Shown here: piece by piece, positions 1-5,744 of the stretch | Position numbering within the stretch: position 1 is the stretch's first letter | Layout of the letters: each line of letters opens with the position of its first letter | Assembly (NCBI GenBank): GCA_002320775.1 | Contig: DCKY01000067.1 | Location: forward strand, 10,560 to 18,501 | Source: Planctomycetes bacterium UBA1662 | GTDB taxonomy: Bacteria > Planctomycetota > UBA8108 | Length of the DNA stretch: 7,942 nt | Direction of reading: 5' to 3' | Notes under the pieces: model-generated | What the model was told of the DNA's origin: nothing | Database searches by the model: none | What the model saw: only the letters and a program-made list of their open reading frames with translations | Position numbers and translations under genes: made by a program

Positions 1-306
1 CGGCTGGTAGTAGTCGTAATAGCTCACGAAATACTCAACCGCGTTGTTGGGAAAAATCTCCCTGAGCTCGGAATAGAGCTGCGCCGCGAGCGTCTTGTTA
101 TGCGAGATCAGGAGAGTTGGACGATTCATCTCGGCGATCACGTTCGCAACCGTGAAGGTCTTGCCCGAGCCGGTGACTCCCAGGAGCGTCTGGCAGGGCC
201 GTTTTTCCCGGATTCCCCTGGAAAGCTCCCTGATGGCCCCCGGCTGATCTCCACAGGGCTGAAAAGAACTGATGATCTCAAACGGCCGGCTTTCCTGTCC
301 CTTCAT
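1..306 (-). CDS. uvrB: UvrABC excinuclease subunit B, N-terminal part (runs off the left edge)
   Basis: UvrB is the DNA-loading helicase-like subunit of bacterial nucleotide excision repair; it receives damaged DNA from UvrA and recruits UvrC. The visible 102 residues hold the family's N-terminal marks: GDQPGAI near residues 19-25 (nucleotide-contact Q motif), Walker A GVTGSGKT at 43-50, SHNKTLAAQLYSE at 69-80, and YFVSYYDYYQP at the cut end, where the DNA-clamping beta-hairpin starts. UvrB is normally about 660-680 residues, so roughly 85% lies outside. The ATG is supported by a consensus AGGAGG seven bases upstream. The start overlaps the stop of the HhH gene as ATGA, so uvrB is the last visible gene of the nadC run and is probably translationally coupled to the HhH gene. 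No SOS (LexA) box was seen directly before it. Identification is secure. Confidence 0.97.
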   Translation of the reverse strand, partial: MKGQESRPFEIISSFQPCGDQPGAIRELSRGIREKRPCQTLLGVTGSGKTFTVANVIAEMNRPTLLISHNKTLAAQLYSELREIFPNNAVEYFVSYYDYYQP

Positions 307-683
307 CTTCCGGCCTCCTCTCTGCGAAGAGTGATAAAAGGCCTGGCCTTCGTGAGCCAGCCTCGCGGCAGCCCCGGTATCTCCGCCAGCTGCTCGAGGC
401 TCTTGAGCGGCAGATGGCCGCTGACATAATCGACAATCCTGCGGGCCCGAGCCTCCCCGATTCCATCCAGCAGGGCCCACTCGTACCAGGCCGCGCTCTC
501 AACCTCGATCACCAACGGCTTCACATCCCGCGTCACTGACACAAGCCTGGCCTCTGGTCCATCCGGAGTAAAGGCGGGAAGCACGAGTATGAGCATCGAC
601 AAGAAAACCAGGGCGGCCTCGGCCCCCGGAGGATCAAATCTTCCGCGCCGACGCCCCTCATTGAATCGGTCCTCGTCTTCCAA
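303..683 (-). CDS. Membrane-anchored helix-hairpin-helix protein, ComEA-like
   Basis: A 126-residue protein with a basic N-terminus (RRRGR at 11-15), one membrane helix at about 22-39, and a C-terminal tandem helix-hairpin-helix domain at about 58-118. The first hairpin is LDGIGEARARRIVDYV (72-87); the second is around EIPGLPRGWL (101-110), followed by ARPFITL. This layout matches ComEA-type proteins, which bind double-stranded DNA outside the inner membrane during natural transformation; the positive-inside rule puts the HhH domain outside. The usual ININTA lead-in is replaced by IEVESA. The start is a TTG: an AAGGAG lies eight bases before it, and the frame is closed by a stop a few codons upstream without any ATG or GTG. 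It sits 13 bases after the DUF192 gene and its stop overlaps the uvrB ATG. A role in DNA uptake is inferred from family; no other competence gene is visible. Short HhH domains of this kind are also found in proteins unrelated to competence. Confidence 0.85.
   Translation of the reverse strand: MEDEDRFNEGRRRGRFDPPGAEAALVFLSMLILVLPAFTPDGPEARLVSVTRDVKPLVIEVESAAWYEWALLDGIGEARARRIVDYVSGHLPLKSLEQLAEIPGLPRGWLTKARPFITLRREEAGR
314..319 (-). promoter_or_regulatory. Consensus ribosome binding site of uvrB
   Basis: AGGAGG on the minus strand, seven bases before the uvrB ATG and inside the last codons of the HhH gene. It fixes the uvrB start and lets uvrB be translated independently of, or by re-initiation after, the upstream gene. 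Confidence 0.8.
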
Positions 684-691
684 TCGGCCTT

Positions 692-697
692 CTCCTT
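692..697 (-). promoter_or_regulatory. Ribosome binding site that fixes a TTG start
   Basis: AAGGAG on the minus strand, eight bases before the TTG of the HhH gene. Its first base overlaps the TGA stop of the DUF192 gene (TGAAGGAG). Because no ATG or GTG is in frame upstream and the next ATG lies inside the membrane helix, this site decides the start. Confidence 0.75.
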
Positions 698-1173
698 CAC
701 TTCACCATCTGCAGATAAGGACGCACCTTCCTGGGAAAATCCGGCAGTGAGTCGCCCACCTTCAGGCCTGCCTTTTTGTACCAGCCTTTATCCACCTCAA
801 GGGCGTAGCGAACGACGAACCGCGACGGAACGGAGCTCAGGTCGAAGGGACGCATATCGTCGATCTGCAGGACCTTGCCATCATCATTGATAAAGGCGAT
901 CGAAAGCGGGATACGGGTGTTCTTCATCCAGAAGCTGAGCTTCTTCGCGAAAGGAAAGACGAAGAGCATCCCCGAGTCCTCCTCCAGGGCATCTCGATTC
1001 ATCAACCCCATCTTCCGGCTTCCATCGGTGTAGGCGACTGTGGTTTTGAGAACCCGCTGCCCCACCTTGAGACGCAACCGGGTATCCGTATCCCGCACCC
1101 GCGGCGGATCACTGCAGCCTGACTGAAGTAAAAGCGGTAGAACTGTCAGAACAGATAATAAGCTCTTGGTCAT
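697..1173 (-). CDS. DUF192 family protein, exported, probable lipoprotein
   Basis: A 158-residue protein of the DUF192 family, small beta-rich proteins of unknown biochemical function common in bacteria and archaea. Family signature: a TDGSRKMGLMNRDAL stretch (49-63), DSGMLFVFP (66-74), FWMKNTRIPLSIAFI (81-95), and ALEVDKGWYKKAGLKVGD (124-141). The N-terminus is a hydrophobic export signal (about 4-18) followed by SGC at 18-20. Cys20 would be the lipid attachment site, although Gln17 at position -3 is not the typical residue, so plain secretion is possible. The ATG start overlaps the nadC stop (ATGA); a GGAG nine bases upstream lies inside nadC. The position between NAD synthesis and DNA-related genes gives no clear functional hint. 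Family membership is certain and function unknown. Confidence 0.93.
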   Translation of the reverse strand: MTKSLLSVLTVLPLLLQSGCSDPPRVRDTDTRLRLKVGQRVLKTTVAYTDGSRKMGLMNRDALEEDSGMLFVFPFAKKLSFWMKNTRIPLSIAFINDDGKVLQIDDMRPFDLSSVPSRFVVRYALEVDKGWYKKAGLKVGDSLPDFPRKVRPYLQMVK

Positions 1174-2141
1174 TTCTCCTGCTCCAGAATAAACACATCC
1201 GACAATTCAAGGCTGACATCCAGCGCCGGAGCCGAATGGGTCAACGCCCCCACGGATATTCGATCGACACCGGTCTCGGCGACCCGCCTGGCATTCTCCA
1301 GGCTGATGCCTCCCGATGCTTCCAGCAGCACTGCGGAGTCCCGGCTCCGCTTTTCCTCTACGGCCCAGGTGAGGTCGTCGGAAGAAAAATTATCGAGCAG
1401 GATGGAATCGACTCCGCTGACTTCGAGAGCTTCGAGATATTCTTCCCGCGAATCGACCTCCACCTGGAGAAAGGCGGCGGGTGAGGCAGCGGCCAGGGTC
1501 GACACCCAATCAGCCAGGGTTGATTCGCCCGCCTTCCGCAAGATCCAGGAATGATTATCCTTGAGCATGATCGCATCGGAGAGATCAAAACGGTGATTCG
1601 TTCCCCCGCCCGTCCTGACGGCGTATTTCTCGAGCCGGCGCCAGCCGGGAGTTGTCTTCCGTGTATCGAGCAGAACCACGCCGATTCCATCGAGTTCCTC
1701 CACCCAGCGCGCCGTCCAGCTGGCGATCCCGCAGAGCCGCTGGAGGAAATTCAGAAGCACCCTCTCGGCCCGGAGAATGGCCGCGGCGGGACCGGACAAT
1801 TCAAGCAGGACATCTTCCTTCGACACCACCGCGCCCTCGGAAGCGAGAACCGAAACAGCGACCCCTTCATCGACCTTCGCAAACAGGGCCTCGGCGACCG
1901 GGGCGCCGCAGAAGACTCCCCCCTCGCGAGCAACACAGCGCGCGACAACCCCCATCCCGGGAAGAGTACCGGCAGCTGGAACCGGCTCAGCTGCCTCGGG
2001 AAAGAGAAAGTCGGAGGTGAGATCACCAGCGGGAAGATCCTCAGCAAGGGCGCGCTCAATAAGAGCGTCGGCCTCGAGAGCTTCCATGCGCTCCCAGGAT
2101 CGGTCCAGGTCTGGTTTCAAATCTGAAGACATAACCATCAT
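1170..2141 (-). CDS. nadC: Nicotinate-nucleotide pyrophosphorylase (carboxylating), quinolinate phosphoribosyltransferase
   Basis: NadC converts quinolinate and PRPP to nicotinate mononucleotide, CO2 and pyrophosphate, the step where de novo NAD synthesis joins the common pathway; it is cytosolic and usually a dimer or hexamer. Visible marks: ALAEDLPAGDLTSD (31-44), ERVLLNFLQRLCGIAS (126-141), DTRKTTPGWRRLEKYAV (159-175) with the basic active-site residues, GGGTNHR (178-184), SDAIMLKDNH (188-197), QVEVDS (226-231), LLDNF (248-252), EASGGIS (274-280) and GVDRISVGALTHS (291-303). The 323 residues are slightly long for the family (about 275-300). Starts at residues 1, 2, 4 and 19 are all possible and none has a strong ribosome binding site; Met19 (position 2087) has GGGAG only three bases before it and would give 305 residues. 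It heads the minus-strand run and overlaps the DUF192 gene. nadA and nadB are not in the window. Confidence 0.97.
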   Translation of the reverse strand: MMVMSSDLKPDLDRSWERMEALEADALIERALAEDLPAGDLTSDFLFPEAAEPVPAAGTLPGMGVVARCVAREGGVFCGAPVAEALFAKVDEGVAVSVLASEGAVVSKEDVLLELSGPAAAILRAERVLLNFLQRLCGIASWTARWVEELDGIGVVLLDTRKTTPGWRRLEKYAVRTGGGTNHRFDLSDAIMLKDNHSWILRKAGESTLADWVSTLAAASPAAFLQVEVDSREEYLEALEVSGVDSILLDNFSSDDLTWAVEEKRSRDSAVLLEASGGISLENARRVAETGVDRISVGALTHSAPALDVSLELSDVFILEQEK

Positions 2142-2212
2142 GCTCGAGTTCGTTTCACTGAGTTATGCCCCATCATGGGAGGCTGAAAAGAAAAATCCAG
2201 AAGTCCCCTGCC

Positions 2213-2241
2213 GATATACAGAAGCATTTTAACCACAATAA
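2213..2241 (-). promoter_or_regulatory. Weak candidate promoter for the nadC run
   Basis: Read on the minus strand: TTATTG, a 17-base spacer, then TATATC. The -10 is a fair match and the -35 a poor one. An alternative -10 is TAAAAT at 2226-2231, without a recognisable -35. A promoter for nadC must lie in or near this 224-base gap, but which site is used cannot be decided by eye. Confidence 0.22.
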
Positions 2242-2293
2242 CTTCGGATAATCGCCGTCCGCGGCCATGAAATAAGGCCTATTTGGATAGCAT

Positions 2294-2322
2294 TTGACGG
2301 AGCCGGCGGAGGCACCTAGAAT
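2294..2322 (+). promoter_or_regulatory. Sigma-70-type promoter for the nucleotidyltransferase/TPR unit
   Basis: TTGACG (2294-2299), exactly 17 bases, then TAGAAT (2317-2322). Each hexamer is five of six to consensus and the spacing is ideal. It lies 44 bases before the ATG at 2366 in the divergent gap. Transcription would begin at about 2328-2330, giving a leader of roughly 37 bases. An A/T-rich stretch lies upstream (about 2219-2292, interrupted by a GC block), which could help activity. Confidence 0.65.
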
Positions 2323-2330
2323 CCTGACTT

Positions 2331-2345
2331 CCCCGTAAACCGGGG
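2331..2345 (+). promoter_or_regulatory. GC hairpin at the predicted 5' end of the leader
   Basis: CCCCG (2331-2335) and CGGGG (2341-2345) form a five-pair all-GC stem with loop TAAAC. It begins within about three bases of the transcription start predicted from the promoter at 2294-2322 and ends 20 bases before the ATG. It is not followed by a T-run, so it is not a terminator. A 5'-terminal stem can protect a message from decay; that role here is inferred. Confidence 0.4.
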
Positions 2346-2365
2346 ATCAAGGGTATTAGGGTAAT

Positions 2366-3790
2366 ATGATCAAGGTCAAATCAGAGGCCGACAAGGTCTG
2401 TGTAGCCAAGGCGCAGGAAGCCGGGCAGGGACATCTCTTCGAGAGATGGGATGAGCTCAGCCAGGAAGACCAGCGCGGGCTGCTCAGGGACCTGCGGTCG
2501 GTAAACTTCCAACTGGTCAAGCGCCTCCTGCACCAGCGGCGCCAGGGCCAGGACTCCGGGCTCGAGCTGGATATGCTCGTTCCCGCGCAAGTCGAAGGCC
2601 CGGTGAATGCAAATGGCACACGGCTCGAGGAAGCCTGTCCCAACGCGGAGGCGGCCCTCAGCGAAGGCAAGATCGCCCTCTTCCTGCTTGCCGGCGGGAT
2701 CGGCCTCGGGTCGCCCAGCGAGCCCACCGGCATGCTCCCGGTCGGTCCCATCAGCGGAAAGAGCCTCTTCCAGCTTCATGCTGAAAAAATCCGGGCCCTG
2801 AACCGCGGATACAAGACCTCCCTGCCCCTGCATATCCTGATCCATCCAGACCATCTCGATGCCACATCGGAGTTCTTCAAGGCTGAAAACCACTTTGGTC
2901 TCAACCCCTCAGATGTTCACTTTGTCCCCCAGTCGCTGCTCCCCCTGATCGATCGCCGGGGACGGTTTCTCCGCACTGAACCGGGTAAGCTCGCGCTCTC
3001 CCCAAATGGTCACGGAGGAGTTCTCGATGGATATCTCAACCCGGAAGGAGTGGAGGAGCTCCGCAAAAACGGGATCGAGCAGCTCTTCTTCTTCCAGGCC
3101 GACAACCCAATGGTCCGGGTTGGCGACCCTGCCTTCCTCGAACAACACCTCAATGGTGACTACGAGGTCTCCTCGAAATATATCGAACGGCTCGATAACG
3201 AGGAGGACCTTGGAGTGTTCTGCCGTATCGGGAATACCACAGGAGTCATCCGGTACACGACTCTCCCTGAGCAGGAGCGAAACGCCCAGGGGACCGATGG
3301 CCGTCCGGGCTTCGCGGTCGGCGATATGGCAGCCCACATCTTCAAGCTCGACTTTATCTCGAGAATTCACGAAGAGAGCCTGCAGCTCCCCTTCCACACA
3401 TCCGAAAAGGCCGTCTCCTTCATCAACCGGCAAGGAGAGCTGGAGCGGGCGACCGAGCCGAATTGCTTCGAGTTCAGCTGCTACCTCTACGATGCCCTCT
3501 GGTCCGCCGAGAAGAGCTCGATCGTCTACGCCGACAGGAATACCGAGTTCTCCCCGGTCAAGAATATGGGAGGAGAGAGCTCCGCGCTCTCGGCCCAGCA
3601 AGACCTCTCGCAGCTCTACACCGGCTGGCTGCAGCGCTGCGGAGTAGAGTTTACGGGAAAAGCCGGCGCCGTCACGCCAACGGTCGAGATCTCACCGCTC
3701 TACGCCCTGAGCGAAACGGAATTAAAATCCCGAGCCGACCTGCCTGAGGAGATCTCTGACGATATACTCCTTACAGGCGGCAAAACATGA
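2366..3790 (+). CDS. UDPGP-family nucleotidyltransferase (UDP-N-acetylglucosamine / UDP-sugar pyrophosphorylase type) with altered catalytic loop
   Basis: A 474-residue member of the UDPGP family that includes eukaryotic UAP1 (UTP plus GlcNAc-1-phosphate to UDP-GlcNAc) and related UDP-sugar pyrophosphorylases. Visible blocks: LFLLAGG (105-111), SGKSLFQLHAEKI (130-142), a SPNGHGGVLDGY block (212-223), FFQADNPMVRVGDPAF (242-257), GVFCRIGN (283-290), FAVGDMAAHIF (316-326), LPFHTSEK (341-348) and EFSPVKN (394-400), with the phosphate-contacting Lys399 kept. The signature loop, normally GGxGTRLGxxxPKG, reads GGIGLGSPSEPTG here: the Thr-Arg pair is absent and the Pro-Lys lysine is Thr121. Both are involved in nucleotide or phosphate handling in the family, so activity or substrate may differ. 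Length is about normal for a compact member. The ATG has a modest AGGG four bases upstream. Its stop overlaps the next gene (ATGA). Substrate cannot be named from sequence alone. Confidence 0.88.
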   Translation: MIKVKSEADKVCVAKAQEAGQGHLFERWDELSQEDQRGLLRDLRSVNFQLVKRLLHQRRQGQDSGLELDMLVPAQVEGPVNANGTRLEEACPNAEAALSEGKIALFLLAGGIGLGSPSEPTGMLPVGPISGKSLFQLHAEKIRALNRGYKTSLPLHILIHPDHLDATSEFFKAENHFGLNPSDVHFVPQSLLPLIDRRGRFLRTEPGKLALSPNGHGGVLDGYLNPEGVEELRKNGIEQLFFFQADNPMVRVGDPAFLEQHLNGDYEVSSKYIERLDNEEDLGVFCRIGNTTGVIRYTTLPEQERNAQGTDGRPGFAVGDMAAHIFKLDFISRIHEESLQLPFHTSEKAVSFINRQGELERATEPNCFEFSCYLYDALWSAEKSSIVYADRNTEFSPVKNMGGESSALSAQQDLSQLYTGWLQRCGVEFTGKAGAVTPTVEISPLYALSETELKSRADLPEEISDDILLTGGKT

Positions 3791-5652
3791 TCAGATCACT
3801 ATTCCTGGCTATCATCGTCATCTCCTGCTCACCGTACCCGGCCCTCGGCGCCAGCCCCCGGACGGAAGCTGAGCTCGACAAATGGCTCGAAGAGCTCAGC
3901 CATCCCGACCCGTTCACTTCAAAACAGGCCGAGGCGGAGGTGCGCAACCTCGGCGAAGATGCGCTGCTTCCGCTGGCTGAAATACTCGCCAGGGTCCCGG
4001 AGAAAAATGCACGTCTCCAGTGGCTCCGGGTCGACAGGATCGTGCGAGAGATCCTCGCTGACTTTCTCAGCCACCTCGAATCGGAATACAGCGCCCTGGA
4101 ACTTGACCGGCAGGAGCTCGAGCGGCTCTCCGCCAGGCTCGAGTCGCTCACGCGGCTCAAGGAGCTTCGCGGCCGCCTTGCGGAACGCAAGACCACACGT
4201 CCCTCCATCGAGACAGACCTGAAGTCCTGGCTCTCCTGGAAACGCCTGCGGGAATCAGCCGCGGCCGCCCGCGAAAAAAAAGTGGCGCTCCCCGCAGCGG
4301 AGCGAGCCCGCCTCGAAAAGCTCACGGCTGTTGTCGAGAGATTGAAAAGGGAGCTCCCTGACTTCGAGCAGGTTGGCGAAGAATACAGGGAACTTCAGAA
4401 GCTCGAATCCATCGCGCAAAGCCTTGAGTCAAAAAACGAGCTCACTCGCCTGCGCGCAGAAGACCTGAGGGAGAGAACCCGAAGCCGCGAGCCCCGGGTC
4501 GAAGCGTTGACCGCTAAAGTCCGGATCCTCGGCTCCCCGGCGCTGGTTGAGCTCGCGGCGAGAAGAGAACTTCTGCCCGTGCGCGAGACCCCTCCAGCCG
4601 GAGAGCTCTCGGCAACCTGCGGACGTTTCTATGAAATCCTGCTGGCAAAGGAGCTCGATAAACTTTCAGCTGAAGGCCGGCTGCGGGGGGATGGCTCCGA
4701 AGAAGGCGACTACAGCCGGGGCATCCTCTGGGCCCTGGAGGTGGACAGGAAGGGAAAGGACGCCGCGGACTCCGCCGTCAGCCTGAAAAAACATATTGCC
4801 TCGGTTATGCGGGACCTCGACAACAGCGAGAGCCTCATCCGCGACAGAGCCCGGCTCGAGCTCTACAGGCTCGGCGAACGCGGCCTCGCAGCCCTCGTCG
4901 AGACCCGTGCAGGAGAAACCGTGCTGAAGAAAAAAACGCACAGCTTCCTTCATGGTCTGCTGCGCTGGCGAATCAGCCCGGAGGTCTACAGGCAGGTAGG
5001 ACTCCAGTTCACTGATTATGCATCCCTGCCCTTCGCCGCCCGCCGAAGGAAAATTTTCCAATACGCCCGCGCCGCCGGCGGCAAGGCCATCCCCACCCTG
5101 AGAGCCATCGTCTCCACAGACGCGCTGGAGCCCAGCTTCCTGGTGAAATACGCCGCCGCCAGGGCCCTGATGACGCAGCTGAGCGATCGCTGGGGATTCC
5201 TCTTTCTTCAGGCCAGCAACCCGGAACTCGTCCTGAAACGCCCCGAGATCTCCCGGGATCTGCTGCTGCTGCAGGGGCTCTCCTTCGTACGTTCACGCGA
5301 ATACCAGAGCGCCGCCCGCGAGTTCCGCAAGATCATCGAGGAGTTTCCCTTCGATTTCGAGGGACACTACCATCTCGGCTTCTCCTACCTCCTGCTCAAG
5401 AACTACACCCAGGCGATTTACCACTTCGAGGTTGCCCGCCGGATCAATCCGAAGGATGAACTCACCCTCTACAACCTGGCCTGCGCCTGCTCCCTCGCGG
5501 GTCGCCTGGAGAAGGCTCTCGAGGCCCTGGACGCTTCCGTTGAGGCGGGCTTCAAGGACCCGGACCACCTTGAAAACGACAGCGACCTGGACCCGCTTCG
5601 CGACCTCGATGGATACAAACGGATCCTCGAAAAATGCCGGACTGAAGACTGA
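3787..5652 (+). CDS. Exported HEAT-like / coiled-coil / TPR repeat protein, function unknown
   Basis: I do not recognise a named family. The 621-residue protein starts with an export signal: hydrophobic residues 4-12, then either a lipoprotein-like cysteine (VISC, Cys14) or signal peptidase I cleavage after about LGA (20-22). HEAT-like helical pairs follow at about 40-70, with related units near 241-262 and 345-372 that share the pattern A..E(x)..LG..(A/L)L..L(A/V). Highly charged coiled-coil helices fill about 75-240. Further HEAT-like helices lie at about 415-462. The C-terminus, about 488-585, holds TPRs (QGLSFVRSREYQSAAREFRKIIEEFP, HYHLGFSYLLLKNYTQAIYHFEVARRINP, TLYNLACACSLAGRLEKALEALDASVEAGF) and ends with the SDLDPLRD tail often seen after such repeats. 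This is a protein-protein scaffold layout in the envelope. The ATG overlaps the nucleotidyltransferase stop, with AGGCGG six bases before it, so the two are probably co-translated although one acts in the cytosol and the other outside. Confidence 0.85.
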   Translation: MIRSLFLAIIVISCSPYPALGASPRTEAELDKWLEELSHPDPFTSKQAEAEVRNLGEDALLPLAEILARVPEKNARLQWLRVDRIVREILADFLSHLESEYSALELDRQELERLSARLESLTRLKELRGRLAERKTTRPSIETDLKSWLSWKRLRESAAAAREKKVALPAAERARLEKLTAVVERLKRELPDFEQVGEEYRELQKLESIAQSLESKNELTRLRAEDLRERTRSREPRVEALTAKVRILGSPALVELAARRELLPVRETPPAGELSATCGRFYEILLAKELDKLSAEGRLRGDGSEEGDYSRGILWALEVDRKGKDAADSAVSLKKHIASVMRDLDNSESLIRDRARLELYRLGERGLAALVETRAGETVLKKKTHSFLHGLLRWRISPEVYRQVGLQFTDYASLPFAARRRKIFQYARAAGGKAIPTLRAIVSTDALEPSFLVKYAAARALMTQLSDRWGFLFLQASNPELVLKRPEISRDLLLLQGLSFVRSREYQSAAREFRKIIEEFPFDFEGHYHLGFSYLLLKNYTQAIYHFEVARRINPKDELTLYNLACACSLAGRLEKALEALDASVEAGFKDPDHLENDSDLDPLRDLDGYKRILEKCRTED

Positions 5653-5676
5653 GGTCCCGACCTGGACCCTTTTCTT
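5653..5676 (+). terminator. Possible weak intrinsic terminator
   Basis: Directly after the TGA stop of the TPR gene, GGTCC (5653-5657) can pair with GGACC (5664-5668) across a six-base loop, followed by CTTTTCTT. The stem is only five pairs and the T-run is interrupted, so termination may be partial. A competing AGGTC/GACCT pairing exists at 5652-5663. Its position, right where the tight gene overlaps end, favours a transcription boundary here. Confidence 0.35.
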
Positions 5677-5714
5677 CGAGGGCCTCTTGCCGTACCGTAT
5701 CCGCTTGCTTTCGA

Positions 5715-5729
5715 CGTATTTCAAATACG
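5715..5729. promoter_or_regulatory. Perfect inverted repeat upstream of the Nramp-like gene, possible operator
   Basis: CGTATTT, one central C, AAATACG: 7-base arms with no mismatch, ending six bases before the ribosome binding site of the transporter gene. It is A/T-rich in a GC-rich setting. A repressor site is one reading, since metal transporters are often repressor-controlled; a small mRNA hairpin next to the ribosome binding site is another. No convincing -35/-10 pair was found between 5677 and 5744. No known regulator box (Fur, MntR) is matched with confidence. Confidence 0.35.
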
Positions 5730-5735
5730 GGGTCT

Positions 5736-5739
5736 GGAG
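5736..5739 (+). promoter_or_regulatory. Ribosome binding site that favours a GTG start
   Basis: GGAG five bases before GTG at 5745. The next in-frame ATG (5757) would be 17 bases away from it, too far, so the GTG is the better start of the Nramp-like gene. The four extra residues do not affect any domain. Confidence 0.6.
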
Positions 5740-5744
5740 CGAAA

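Noticed and set aside
1551..2126. Plus-strand open frame of 191 codons opposite nadC
   Set aside because: nadC motifs run along the whole stretch on the minus strand; the plus-strand product is unlike any protein family.
2169..2179. Short palindrome CCCATCATGGG in the divergent gap near the nadC start
   Set aside because: Five-base arms are common by chance in this composition, and no known NAD-regulator box is matched.
2909..3601. Minus-strand open frame of 230 codons opposite the nucleotidyltransferase
   Set aside because: The plus-strand frame has clear UDPGP-family blocks throughout; the antisense frame has none.
3870..4900. Many GAGCTC and CTCGAG words in the coiled-coil gene
   Set aside because: They come from frequent Glu-Leu and Leu-Glu pairs with the preferred codons GAG and CTC, not from a DNA-level repeat or a site array.
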